Assembly (NCBI GenBank): GCA_037178625.1
Contig: CM074133.1
Location: 2,542,001-2,606,000, forward strand
Origin: Skeletonema tropicum
Lineage: Eukaryota > Bacillariophyta > Thalassiosirophyceae > Thalassiosirales > Thalassiosiraceae
DNA: 64,000 nucleotides
Direction of reading: 5' to 3'
Part shown: positions 36,901-44,550 of the stretch, piece after piece
Numbering within the stretch: the first letter of the stretch is position 1
How the letters are laid out: each line of letters opens with the position of its first letter
Notes under the pieces: model-generated
Seen by the model: the letters and a program-made list of their open reading frames with translations, nothing else
Databases searched by the model: none
What the model was told of the DNA's origin: nothing
Translations under genes and position numbers: made by a program

Positions 36901-39900
36901 TTTGCGACATCAAGTGTCGACACATCCACATCCTCACTGCTGATTGTACTCGTACAGCAGCAGCCGCTTCCCTCCTAGCTGAAGCTATACGATGCTCTTC
37001 CTTCTTTCGCAGTAGATCAATCACACACTGATGCATTCGGAATACACTTTGTATCTTGGTTACTGCCGAATATTCTTCGCGTAGATCATTAGCATACGCC
37101 ATCTTCATCCGCTCAGCCGACTTGATGCCCGATGTCATCCTGTACCGGTTGTAACAGCGCTGAATCGTTGCAGCATGTCTGGATGCAAGCGATAGCTCCT
37201 TCCTGCAAGCGAAAGAACGCCAATGTGATTGCAGCTTTGTTGCAGCATCGCTCCTCTTAGAAGCTTGTAATCTTCTTTGTGACAGCTCCTTTTTGCAATG
37301 AAGTGACCGCACCTTTGACTGAATAGTGGTAGCTGCAGCCATTCTCTTTACGATTTGTTCTTTATGTCGAATCTTCATGTCCTCTAACATGCGCTGACAA
37401 ACTACTGACCGCCTGAAAGATTGAATAACGACTACCGCGGCTGAGAGCCTGGCCAAATCGGCCCTGGCAGAAGCTTCTTTCAACGAAGCCAACTCTCTCT
37501 GACATCGCAATGACCGAGTGATAGATTGGATGACAACTGCTGCATCAAAACGTCTAGCTTCGTCCCTCTCTTCTACCATTTGCGACATCACGTGTCGACA
37601 CATCCACATCCTCACTGCTGATTGTACTCGTACAGCAGCAGCCGCTTCCCTCCTAGCTGAAGCTATACGATGCTCTTCCTTCTTTCGCAGTAGATCATGC
37701 ACACATTGATGCATTCGGAATACACTTTGTATCTTGGTTACTGCCGAATATTCTTCGCGTAGATCATTACACAGCTCCTTCCTGCAAGCGAAAGAACGCC
37801 AATGTGATTGCAGCTTTGTTGCAGCATCGCTCCTCTTAGAAGCTTGTAATCTTCTTTGTGACAGCTCCTTTTTGCAATGAAGTGACCGCACCTTTGACTG
37901 AATAGTGGTAGCTGCAGCCATTCTCATTACGATTTGTTCTTTATGTCGAATCTTCATGTCCTCTAACATGCGCTGACAAACTACTGACCGCCTGAAAGAT
38001 TGAATAACGACTACCGCGGCTGAGAGCCTGGCCAAATCGGCCCTGGCAGAAGCTTCTTTCAACGAAGCCAACTCTCTCTGACATCGCAATGACCGAGTGA
38101 TGGATTGGATGACAACTGCTGCATCAAAACGTCTAGCTTCGTCCCTCTCTTCTACCATTTGCGACATCACGTGTCGACACATCCACATCCTCACTGCTGA
38201 TTGTACTCGTACAGCAGCAGCCGCTTCCCTCCTAGCTGAAGCTATACGATGCCCTTCCTTCTTTCGCAGTAGATCATGCACACATTGATGCATTCGGAAT
38301 ACACTTTGTATCTTGGTTACTGCTGAATATTCTTCGCGTAGATCATTAGACAGCTCCTTCCTGCAAGTGAAAGAACGCCAATGTGATTGCAGCTTTGTTG
38401 CAGCATCGCTCCTCTTAGAAGCTTGTAATCTTCTTTGTGACAGCTCCTCTTTGCAATGAAGTGATCGCACCTTTGACTGAATAGTGGTAGCTGCAGCCAT
38501 TCTCTTTACGATTTGTTCTTTATGTCGAATCTTCATGTCCTCTAACACGCGCTGACAAACTACTGACCGCCTGAAAGATTGAATAACGACTGCCGCAGCT
38601 GAGCGCCTGGCCATATCGGCCCTGGCAGAAGTATCTCTCAACGAAGCCAACTCTCTCTGAAATTGCAATGAACTAGCGATGGACTGGATGACATCTGCTG
38701 CATCACACCGTCTAGCTACTTCTATCTCTTCTACCACTTGCGACATCTCGTTTCGATACATTTGACCATCAACCAATGTGACGCGTTCAACAATTGCCCA
38801 CATCCTCACTGCTGATTGTACTCGTACAGCAGCAGCCGCTTCCCTCCTAGCTGAAGCTATACGATGCTCTTCCTTCTTTCGCAGCAGATCAATCACACAC
38901 TGATGCATTCGGAATACACTTTGTATCTTGGTTACTGCTGAATTTTCTTCGCGTAGATCATTAACATACTTACGCACCAACAAGCCACGGACAAATGATT
39001 GAATGCATAGAGTAGCCGCAACAATAGTCCTAAACTGCGTCTGTTGTTTAAAGGCACGTATTTTTGATTGAACCAAAATTGCGGCCATCCTCATTTTATT
39101 GTATTTCTTCTTCTGAATAAATGTCCGCAGATGACACTGAATGTTCATCAATGCGGATATTGCGATGGCGGCTGTATTCCTAGCATGCAGTCCACGCACT
39201 AGCGCTTGGAACGATATGACTCCGCGTCTTAAGTTGGCATACTTCCTTCTAACCACAAATGCTCGAGCGACAGATTGGATTGATGACGCACCGAAGTGTA
39301 AGCGCCTCATACGTTTCATGGCTTGCATCCCGCGGAAAGTCTTCTGTATGAGTATAATGCAAGCTCTTGCTTTAAGATAACGGCTCCTCATAGTAAAAGA
39401 ACGAATACGAGACTGCACAGAAACAACTGATTTTTTGAGTATGTCACTCGTCTTTCTTTCTAGTACTCCGCGCACTGTAGCTTGAAAAGCCATCAGTCCT
39501 GACAATAGTAAACGATATCGCCTCCGTTGGAGCATGGCGCGAATATAATGTTGCAAAAGAATAGCAGCCGAATGCAAAGAGCTCAGTCTCTTTCGACATA
39601 ATGCTCCCCGAAACAATGCCTGAAACGACACCAAAGCCGCGTGTGCCTGTGAATATCGCTCTATTTGATCCGTCACCAAATCATTTGATTTGTAATTCTT
39701 TCGACACAACACACCTCGATATCTCGCTTGTAGCAGAATGAACCCAACTTTCATCTTAGCATACCTCTCAATTTGAGGTAATTTACCTCCTATTTCTTGT
39801 GATTTATTATCGTCAATAGTCGTAAGAGGTTTTCGAGGTTGGCGAGCACGTACGTTTGCTTGCATCTGAACCACTGACCTCAGAAAACGGTGATATTGTT

Positions 39901-42900
39901 CATATCGGCGAAGTGCATTCATTTCTGATATTCTGGAATTCAGCATACCAATAATAGAAGAATGGTAATCCAAATAATTCTGTCTTTGCTGCAGATTGAG
40001 TCGAACATTTCCATTACAGGCCAGAAAATACTTTTGGATACGATCTACCTCCGCGGCTGGTAAATCATTTGACCATTTCACAATTGCTTCTTCCCATCGA
40101 CGTACTTTCTTTAAGTTGTGAGTTCGGACACACATTTGTATTGTGAGAGCAGCGCTGTGACATTGATGATAAGATTTTCGAACAATTGCGCCTCGAACAT
40201 GGCTTTGAAAGATGGTGATAATATCGTGCAGCTTAGCCTCGTCAATTATTGCTGATTGAGACTGAATGGATTCTATCTCTTCGTTGTGGATCGGTTGACT
40301 CCCAACAAACGCTTTAGAGAGCCTTGCACTACTACTTTCTTCGTCATTCTCATTTGAAGCAAGAAGATCCTCAAACTTCCATCGTCTCTTTTCTGATGCA
40401 GCAATAGGACTCTTTTGATTGTTTTGTTTGTCTAAAACAATGTTAAGGATGCTGTCATCCGAATCAGATTGTTGCGCTTCATTATCAGTCCCAATGAAAA
40501 GAGACGATTCTCTATCGTCATTCGATGCCAGCAGTTCTTCAAACTTCCATTTTCTTCCACCCAGTGTTTCAGTTTCAACAATATTATCGCTGTTGTAGGT
40601 ATCAGTCGATTCTTGATGGGCACTGTCATCAATTAGCGAAACGAAAGGATCCGTTCCATTACTGCCTGCATCATTTGATGCTAATATTTCTTCAAACCTC
40701 CATTTCCTTTTGCCAGGTGTATCGAGATCATTATCATCATCCTGCTTCACATCTTCGGCACTATAATTGAGTGATTCTTGATGGGCACTGTTCTCGATTA
40801 GCGAAACGAAAGGATCCGCCCCATCACTGCCTGCATGATCATCATTCGAAGCTAATATTTCTTCAAACTTCCATTTCCTTTTGCCAGGTGTATCGAGATC
40901 ATTATCATCATCCTGCTTCACATCTTCGGCACTATAATTGAGTGATTCTTGATGGGCATTGTTATCGATTAGCGAAACGAAAGGATCCGCCCCATCACTG
41001 CCTGCATGATCATCATTCGAAGCTAATATTTCTTCAAACCTCCATTTCCTTTTGCCAGGTGTATCGAGATCATTATCATCATCCTGCTTCACATCTTCGG
41101 CACTATAATTGAGTGATTCTTGATGGGCACTGTTCTCGATTAGCGAAACGAAAGGATCCGCCCCATCACTGCCTGCATGATCATCATTCGAAGCTAATAT
41201 TTCTTCAAACTTCCATTTCCTTTTGCCAGGTGTATCGAGATCATTATCATCATCCCGCTTTCCATCTTCGGCACTATAATTGAGTGATTCTTGATGGGCA
41301 CTGTTCTCGATTAGCGAAACGAAAGGATCCGCCCCATCACTGCCTGCATGATCATCATTCGAAGCTAATATTTCTTCAAACTTCCATTTCCTTTTGCCAG
41401 GTGTATCGAGATCATTATCATCATCCCGCTTCACATCTTTAGTGGCACTATAATTGAGTGATTCTTGATGGGCACTGTTCTCGATTAGCGAAACGAAAGG
41501 ATCCGCCCCATCACTGCCTGCATGATCATCATTCGAAGCTAATATTTCTTCAAACTTCCATTTCCTTTTGCCAGGTGTATCGAGATCATTATCATCATCC
41601 CGCTTTCCATCTTCGGCAAGAACTGAGTAATCAGATTCAGACGGCACATGGATCTTATTGAGCTCATCGTCAGAGCTAGCATGATTACTTAGTCCATCGT
41701 CGGGTGATGCTAATAGCTCTTCAAACTTCCATTTCCTCTTTTCACTAAAGTTATCCTGTTTGTTCAGCTTTTCCATCTGATCACTTTTATTCGAAGACAT
41801 AGAGAAGGAACTGTTATTCAACTCAGCAGAAGGGCCCATGTCACTAGCATTATCCTCATCTTTGGATTCCATTAGCTCCTCAAACTTCCATCTCCGCTTT
41901 CCAGGCTCGACAGTACTTTCCGTGGAACTACTTTGTCTGTTGGAGTCCACTTTGGAACTGTCATCAGCTAATTCGGATGAACCCGCATCCAAATCATTGA
42001 AATCCAATTTTTTGCGTGGATGTTGTCGTGAAACGGCAGATTTAAGCTTCGTCTTCTTAATCGTGGATGGCTTTCTCTGTTTACCTTCTAGATTTGTTGG
42101 TAACGTGTCTTGCGGAGGATACGGCACTGCAGATTCGGATCCAGGCTTTGCCACTACTTCATCCTGAACTATTGTAGAACTGATTGGGAGATCTGGAAAC
42201 TCATTGTCATTATCTATTGTTCTCGAAGGCGCGACATTTCTTTCTGTCAAGTTTTTATGAAGATGACCATATACAGATTGATCATGGGGAGTCATTGGTG
42301 ATTCTGGGCATCTGCTAACAAGATCAACTGAATTTGACAATTTTGTATCCGGAGATTTTGTCTGATCATTAAATGGTGTTCCGTGAAACTCTACATCATC
42401 CGCATTTATTGTTTGTACCTGTGTTGCTGGCAAACCCGAATCTGATGGGATCATCGAAGAATACATTGTTGATAAGCCTTCTAATGTGGAGTCATCTTCG
42501 TCAGAGGAACTATACTTTCCATTCTTGTGCAATGGTGGTGGCAGCCAATGACTGAATAGAGATTTGGGAGGTGACTCCGATGCTTCGGTGACTTGACTGA
42601 ATAAAGATTTTTCAGGAGACAACGGGGGAAAAATTTCACTGCTCTGATAATTACCCATTCCTTCTAAACTAGTCACATCACTCGTTGCATACTGCACGTT
42701 ATTGAAGTCTACGCTAGCTGAATATTGTGGTGTTTTGAAAGGTGCACTGATATTCGCGTGAGGTAAATAATGTTGCAGCGGAGAAGCTGTCCAAGATTGC
42801 GATTCTTTATGAATTGTTGATGGAAATGTCATTATTGTATCCACTGGCACATGATTCATTCTTTGCGACTGTTGATGTATGTTTCTCACTGAAGAAGACG

Positions 42901-43939
42901 CGACAGTATTATTTTGTTGTTGTTGTTGCTGTTGGCTTCGTCTGTATATACCACTGCTCTGATGATCCCCAATTCCTTCTAAACTAGTCACATCACTACC
43001 TGCATACTGCAATGGTGCGTCATTGAAGTCCATGCTAGCTGAATATTGTGGTGTTCTGAACGGTGCACCGATATTCGCGTGAGGTAAATAATGTTGCAGC
43101 GGAGAAGCTATCCAAGGTTGCGATTCTTCATGAATTGACGTTGTAGATGCCGTAGTTGTATCTACTGGCACATGATTCATTCTTTGCGACTGCTGTTGAT
43201 ACATATTTCTCATTGGAGAAGCCGCGACAGTATTATTTTGTTGCTGCTGTTGTTGGCGTCGTCTATTTTTACCTGCCGCCAGCCGCCTATCTCGGGGAGA
43301 CATAAAACTCCTCGCTCTCCTGCCCGGATGCTTTGGCAAGGGAGAAGGTTTGGGCACTGGCCTTTGTTGAGGAATATCCGATCTGCGCTTTGGAGATGGT
43401 TTTGGAGGCGCAATCATTGAAGGTATTGCCATTAAGTCATCCTCTCTCAGTGACTTTTTTGGTCTACCACCACCAATGAAATGATCATCGTCGCTACTGT
43501 CACTATCTTTTCGTTTTTTCGAAACTTTTCGCTGCCTCGCTACTGGATGATCATATTTAGATTGATGTTTCGATCGCTTCCCTTCAGATGCCCCCACAGA
43601 AGGGGGTGCAATCATTGATGGGATTGCCATTAAGTCATATGGTTCGCCGCCGCTACTTTCGCTATCTTGTGTCGTGTAATCATCGATTCTGCTCTTGCTG
43701 CGTCGCTGCTGCTGCACCTCACTACTCCGCTGGGACTTTTTCTTCTTTGACTTTTTCTTGGAGCGACGGCTGCCATTGTTGTCGTCTAATAAATGTTTTA
43801 CGTTCCGCCATCCGTAGCTTTTTTTATTTTTCTTTTTACGCCGACGATCAGCCTCTCCACCAATCGATGGTGCGTCGCCGCCGCTGCGTCCATCAAGTGG
43901 CAACGACGAGGACAACGAGTTCCGCTCCACCTTGCTCAT
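27977..43939 (-). CDS. Giant IQ-motif (calmodulin-binding) repeat protein, 5,320 aa
   Basis: A single uninterrupted frame of 15,963 bp from ATG 43939 to TGA 27977, with no intron. Residues 1-680 are basic and Ser/Gln-rich. Residues ~680-1190 contain ten copies of a RKWKFEE(I/L)LAS motif, six within 57-residue repeats. From ~1236 to ~5200 the protein is almost continuous IQ-like motifs (IQxxxRxxxxxxxL type) spaced about 24-35 residues, on the order of a hundred. Residues ~1659-4091 are tandem repeats: nine of exactly 226 residues with seven IQ-like motifs each, plus two shorter ones. IQ motifs bind calmodulin or myosin-type light chains, so this may be a long calcium-responsive helical scaffold. 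No motor head, calponin-homology domain or ASPM N-terminus is seen, so it is not a myosin or an obvious ASPM. The function is inferred from the motif only. Confidence 0.85.
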   Translation of the reverse strand: MSKVERNSLSSSLPLDGRSGGDAPSIGGEADRRRKKKNKKSYGWRNVKHLLDDNNGSRRSKKKSKKKKSQRSSEVQQQRRSKSRIDDYTTQDSESSGGEPYDLMAIPSMIAPPSVGASEGKRSKHQSKYDHPVARQRKVSKKRKDSDSSDDDHFIGGGRPKKSLREDDLMAIPSMIAPPKPSPKRRSDIPQQRPVPKPSPLPKHPGRRARSFMSPRDRRLAAGKNRRRQQQQQQNNTVAASPMRNMYQQQSQRMNHVPVDTTTASTTSIHEESQPWIASPLQHYLPHANIGAPFRTPQYSASMDFNDAPLQYAGSDVTSLEGIGDHQSSGIYRRSQQQQQQQNNTVASSSVRNIHQQSQRMNHVPVDTIMTFPSTIHKESQSWTASPLQHYLPHANISAPFKTPQYSASVDFNNVQYATSDVTSLEGMGNYQSSEIFPPLSPEKSLFSQVTEASESPPKSLFSHWLPPPLHKNGKYSSSDEDDSTLEGLSTMYSSMIPSDSGLPATQVQTINADDVEFHGTPFNDQTKSPDTKLSNSVDLVSRCPESPMTPHDQSVYGHLHKNLTERNVAPSRTIDNDNEFPDLPISSTIVQDEVVAKPGSESAVPYPPQDTLPTNLEGKQRKPSTIKKTKLKSAVSRQHPRKKLDFNDLDAGSSELADDSSKVDSNRQSSSTESTVEPGKRRWKFEELMESKDEDNASDMGPSAELNNSSFSMSSNKSDQMEKLNKQDNFSEKRKWKFEELLASPDDGLSNHASSDDELNKIHVPSESDYSVLAEDGKRDDDNDLDTPGKRKWKFEEILASNDDHAGSDGADPFVSLIENSAHQESLNYSATKDVKRDDDNDLDTPGKRKWKFEEILASNDDHAGSDGADPFVSLIENSAHQESLNYSAEDGKRDDDNDLDTPGKRKWKFEEILASNDDHAGSDGADPFVSLIENSAHQESLNYSAEDVKQDDDNDLDTPGKRKWRFEEILASNDDHAGSDGADPFVSLIDNNAHQESLNYSAEDVKQDDDNDLDTPGKRKWKFEEILASNDDHAGSDGADPFVSLIENSAHQESLNYSAEDVKQDDDNDLDTPGKRKWRFEEILASNDAGSNGTDPFVSLIDDSAHQESTDTYNSDNIVETETLGGRKWKFEELLASNDDRESSLFIGTDNEAQQSDSDDSILNIVLDKQNNQKSPIAASEKRRWKFEDLLASNENDEESSSARLSKAFVGSQPIHNEEIESIQSQSAIIDEAKLHDIITIFQSHVRGAIVRKSYHQCHSAALTIQMCVRTHNLKKVRRWEEAIVKWSNDLPAAEVDRIQKYFLACNGNVRLNLQQRQNYLDYHSSIIGMLNSRISEMNALRRYEQYHRFLRSVVQMQANVRARQPRKPLTTIDDNKSQEIGGKLPQIERYAKMKVGFILLQARYRGVLCRKNYKSNDLVTDQIERYSQAHAALVSFQALFRGALCRKRLSSLHSAAILLQHYIRAMLQRRRYRLLLSGLMAFQATVRGVLERKTSDILKKSVVSVQSRIRSFTMRSRYLKARACIILIQKTFRGMQAMKRMRRLHFGASSIQSVARAFVVRRKYANLRRGVISFQALVRGLHARNTAAIAISALMNIQCHLRTFIQKKKYNKMRMAAILVQSKIRAFKQQTQFRTIVAATLCIQSFVRGLLVRKYVNDLREENSAVTKIQSVFRMHQCVIDLLRKKEEHRIASARREAAAAVRVQSAVRMWAIVERVTLVDGQMYRNEMSQVVEEIEVARRCDAADVIQSIASSLQFQRELASLRDTSARADMARRSAAAVVIQSFRRSVVCQRVLEDMKIRHKEQIVKRMAAATTIQSKVRSLHCKEELSQRRLQASKRSDAATKLQSHWRSFTCRKELSNDLREEYSAVTKIQSVFRMHQCVHDLLRKKEGHRIASARREAAAAVRVQSAVRMWMCRHVMSQMVEERDEARRFDAAVVIQSITRSLRCQRELASLKEASARADLARLSAAVVVIQSFRRSVVCQRMLEDMKIRHKEQIVMRMAAATTIQSKVRSLHCKKELSQRRLQASKRSDAATKLQSHWRSFACRKELCNDLREEYSAVTKIQSVFRMHQCVHDLLRKKEEHRIASARREAAAAVRVQSAVRMWMCRHVMSQMVEERDEARRFDAAVVIQSITRSLRCQRELASLKEASARADLARLSAAVVVIQSFRRSVVCQRMLEDMKIRHKEQIVKRMAAATTIQSKVRSLHCKKELSQRRLQASKRSDAATKLQSHWRSFACRKELSLASRHAATIQRCYNRYRMTSGIKSAERMKMAYANDLREEYSAVTKIQSVFRMHQCVIDLLRKKEEHRIASARREAAAAVRVQSAVRMWMCRHLMSQMVEERDEARRFDAAVVIQSITRSLRCQRELASLKEASARADLARLSAAVVVIQSFRRSVVCQRMLEDMKIRHKEQIVKRMAAATTIQSKVRSLHCKKELSQRRLQASKRSDAATKLQSHWRSFACRKELSLASRHAATIQRCYNRYRMTSGIKSAERMKMAYANDLREEYSAVTKIQSVFRMHQCVIDLLRKKEGHRIASARREAAAAVRVQSAVRMWMCRHVMSQMVEEIEVAKRFDAAVVIQSIARSLRCQRELASLKDAVARADLARLSAAVVVIQSFRRSVVCQRMLEDMKIRHKEQIVKRMAAATTIQSKVRSLHCKKELSQRRLQASKRSDAATKLQSHWRSFACSKELSLASRHAATIQRCYNRYRMTSGIKSAERMKMAYANDLREEYSAVTKIQSVFRMHQCVIDLLRKKEEHRIASARREAAAAVRVQSAVRMWMCRHVMSQMVVEIEVAKRFDAAVVIQSIARSLRCQRELASLKDAVARADLARLSAAVVVIQSFRRSVVCQRMLEDMKIRHKEQIVKRMAAATTIQSKVRSLHCKKELSQRRLQASKRSDAATKLQSHWRSFACRKELSLASRHAATIQRCYNRYRMTSGIKSAERMKMAYANDLREEYSAVTKIQSVFRMHQCVIDLLRKKEEHRIVSARREAAAAVRVQSAVRMWMCRHVMSQMVVEIEVAKRFDAAVVIQSIARSLRCQRELASLKEAVARANLARLSAAVVVIQSFRRSVVCQRMLEDMKIRHKEQIVKRMAAATTIQSKVRSLHCKKELSQRRLQASKRSDAATKLQSHWRSFACRKELSLASRHAATIQRCYNRYRMTSGIKSAERMKMAYANDLREEYSAVNKIQSVFRMHQCVIDLLRKKEGHRIASARREAAAAVRVQSAVRMWMCRHVMSQMVEEIEVAKRFDAAVVIQSIARSLRCQRELASLKDAVARADLARLSAAVVVIQSFRRSVVCQRMLEDMKIRHKEQIVKRMAAATTIQSKVRSLHCKKELSQRRLQASKRSDAATKLQSHWRSFACRKELSLASRHAATIQRCYNRYRMTSGIKSAERMKMAYANDLREEYSAVNKIQSVFRMHQCVIDLLRKKEGHRIASARREAAAAVRVQSAVRMWMCRHVMSQMVEEIEVAKRFDAAVVIQSIARSLRCQRELASLKDAVARADLARLSAAVVVIQSFRRSVVCQRMLEDMKIRHKEQIVKRMAAATTIQSKVRSLHCKKELSQRRLQASKRSDAATKLQSHWRSFACRKELSLASRHAATIQRCYNRYRMTSGIKSAERMKMAYANDLREEYSAVNKIQSVFRMHQCVIDLLRKKEGHRIASARREAAAAVRVQSAVRMWMCRHVMSQMVEEIEVAKRFDAAVVIQSIARSLRCQRELASLKDAVARADLARLSAAVVVIQSFRRSVVCQRMLEDMKIRHKEQIVKRMAAATTIQSKVRSLHCKKELSQRRLQASKRSDAATKLQSHWRSFACRKELSLASRHAATIQRCYNRYRMTSGIKSAERMKMAYANDLREEYSAVNKIQSVFRMHQCVIDLLRKKEGHRIASARREAAAAVRVQSAVRMWMCRHVMSQMVEEIEVAKRFDAAVVIQSIARSLRCQRELASLKDAVARADLARLSAAVVVIQSFRRSVVCQRMLEDMKIRHKEQIVKRMAAATTIQSKVRSLHCKKELSQRRLQASKRSDAATKLQSHWRSFACRKELSLASRHAATIQRCYNRYRMTSGIKSAERMKMAYANDLREEYSAVTKIQSVFRMHQCVIDLLRKKEGHRIVSARREAAAAVRVQSAVRMWMCRHLMSQMVEERDEARRFDAAVVIQSIARSLRCQRELASLKEASASVDHDKRLSYFLSQFSSNDLAHLTRVQALFRGNLLRMKYRNAVASAACIQKRWKCNSDVVVVSYSVYLKSVLTIQKKFKRFYSIRHSAAKKIQLSYLSRRMKRNLLKVQRSVNLIQRAVRGHQSRSFVQRLKFIRYHSASTKIQSIVRAHLLRSEFRLAVTNITKIQRCYRQFRVTFFDNVIRDERTAYVEMLKKWHREAMAVRIQTVARSWLRHQKLSSTDKRINVGVDGDPVGDSVVTDTSDVGDSVATVEVDGEPVGDSVVTDTTGDSVTTGTRTMICPTSLDSHNASARVIQSHWRSSRCNKELLVMRTAAVVIQSLVRSWRCQRELRTLRSKAAEAKLLANEAAAITLQTFARSLISKKQISRLREAAVFAEMQRTEIKLLAARKIQSIVRAHRCRRNMQLAFNNASKIQRCYLCYKRDKLERAHQDEKKNYAAMLERCHQESMATRIQAFIRLHLCRERLLKLKASRHDKMSDEMTSIAAAVVIQSVVRSWLSRRRELCTLRSQAVKTELLAKNAAAITLQTFARSISCKKHFSKLLNERNNETRTAAAVIQSLVRSWRCQRELRTLRSKAAEAKLLANEAAAITLQTFARSLISKKQISRLREAAVFAEMQRTEIKLLAARKIQSIVRAHRCRRNMQLIFNYASKIQRCYLRYKSNTLERAHQDEKKNYAAMLERCHQESMATRIQTVARSWLCKSERDTADSSATIIQSKWRSHRCKAEIIVRRTQFERRKLIIQSAAAVVIQSIVRSRSCRRELTVRKENLRVREAAAVTIQSLARSYNVRIVQSRILLAHLLMRSKSVILIQSIARMYLLRSRLDVAQKAACIIQHAWKHFVSSLQDKILVVSDLLTESRYSYRSHLLMPMHKARTLLPRDLKRLNRIRSITPHLPRRYECGVFIQEVMNSVAMVIQSFARRYLVLRQVKKLHKAAATVQASWRTSRLRKLDIAVLKIQSAIRGRLVRRNVSALLSSTITSQRYSRIENEVIAGDEKAEQNAAILIQRFFRVGLAKNSVIKLRLERGNHRMLLDEDDGMKRSCLQNISTSSQKESVKEAEESETSSSTTRKATQAETDSIMKNIYQRARRMATKAETDSLMKTIYQRAEAIANESTLTKTAQSEKNSM
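31666..38962 (-). repeat. Tandem coding repeats of 678 bp (nine), 579 bp and 615 bp
   Basis: The marker encoding NDLREE recurs with its end at 31666, 32344, 33022, 33700, 34378, 35056, 35734, 36412, 37090 and 37768 (exactly 678 bp each), then 38347 and 38962. The 579-bp unit lacks a 33-codon segment containing one IQ motif (ATIQRCYNRYR). Several adjacent units (about 32,100-34,300) are nearly identical, showing recent amplification or homogenisation. All unit lengths are multiples of three. Confidence 0.95.
40690..41600 (-). repeat. 171-bp coding repeats with the WKFEEILAS motif
   Basis: Six nearly identical units of 57 codons (one of 58) in the giant gene, each containing GKRKWKFEEILASNDD, a DPFVSLI segment and an acidic run DDDNDLDTP. 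Related single motifs flank the array on both sides, giving ten in total. Confidence 0.9.
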
Positions 43940-44550
43940 CTTCTTTGCAAGCGTGAGCTAAGTATTGTCTAGAGAGGTATGGTCATAGCGTTGAACGCGT
44001 GTTCAGCGTATATTGATTGAGGATTGTGCTGCATGCATCATTCATGGTACCAGTGTCATTGAAGAAAGCTAAAATCGAGTTTAGATTTTGAATTTATGAC
44101 TGGAGTTACAGTCTGTAAATGTCGTTCAGACACCACTTTGGTGCTTGAGCCCAGCCCGGCGAGCGGCGAGACCTCTATCCCTAGTGAGTTTTTGGGGGGC
44201 TATTTTTGTGGATGAGATTGAATATTCAATCTCATCTGCCTGAAAATTAGTATTTGTAGCTCACGCCACGTGCATGCACATAAAAGAGCTACCGCAGCAA
44301 TCTGAGAGTCGGCCGGCCCAGTCCAACCCTCCCGCCAATTTCTTACCGCGACAAAAACACGCGATAACGGCTTCTGGCGATGGATGAGATTGAATATTCA
44401 ATCTAATCCTGGATGAGATTGAATACTCAATCTCAAAACTCACTAGGGATATGCTGTTAGACGTGTAGTCCTTAAATTTATACGTTGTGCATGTTTTGAT
44501 TTCACGAGAGTTGCATGAAATAGGTTCAGAGCATGGGGGAGCAATATTGA
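43940..44550. other. Intergenic region between the giant gene and the SDR gene
   Basis: 611 bp. It contains the MITE at 44176-44451. The part next to 43939 should hold the promoter of the giant gene. No other gene is seen. Confidence 0.5.
44176..44451. mobile_element. MITE-like element with TA target duplication
   Basis: Terminal inverted repeats TCCCTAGTGAGTTTT on the left and AAAACTCACTAGGGA on the right bound about 272 bp, flanked by TA on each side as in Tc1/mariner-type insertion. Inside are three copies of a palindrome built from GAGATTGAAT half-sites (about 44214, 44384 and 44411), the first a perfect 22-bp palindrome. There is no coding capacity, so it would be moved by a transposase encoded elsewhere. 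Confidence 0.75.

Noticed and set aside
31419..38288. A series of 62-63-codon plus-strand ORFs, spaced 678 bp (579 bp for the last interval) and nearly identical
   Set aside because: They are antisense shadows of the 678-bp coding repeats; conservation follows from the repeat itself.
27977..43939. Giant IQ protein as an unconventional myosin or ASPM orthologue
   Set aside because: No motor head, calponin-homology or ASH domain is visible in the N-terminal 1,200 residues.
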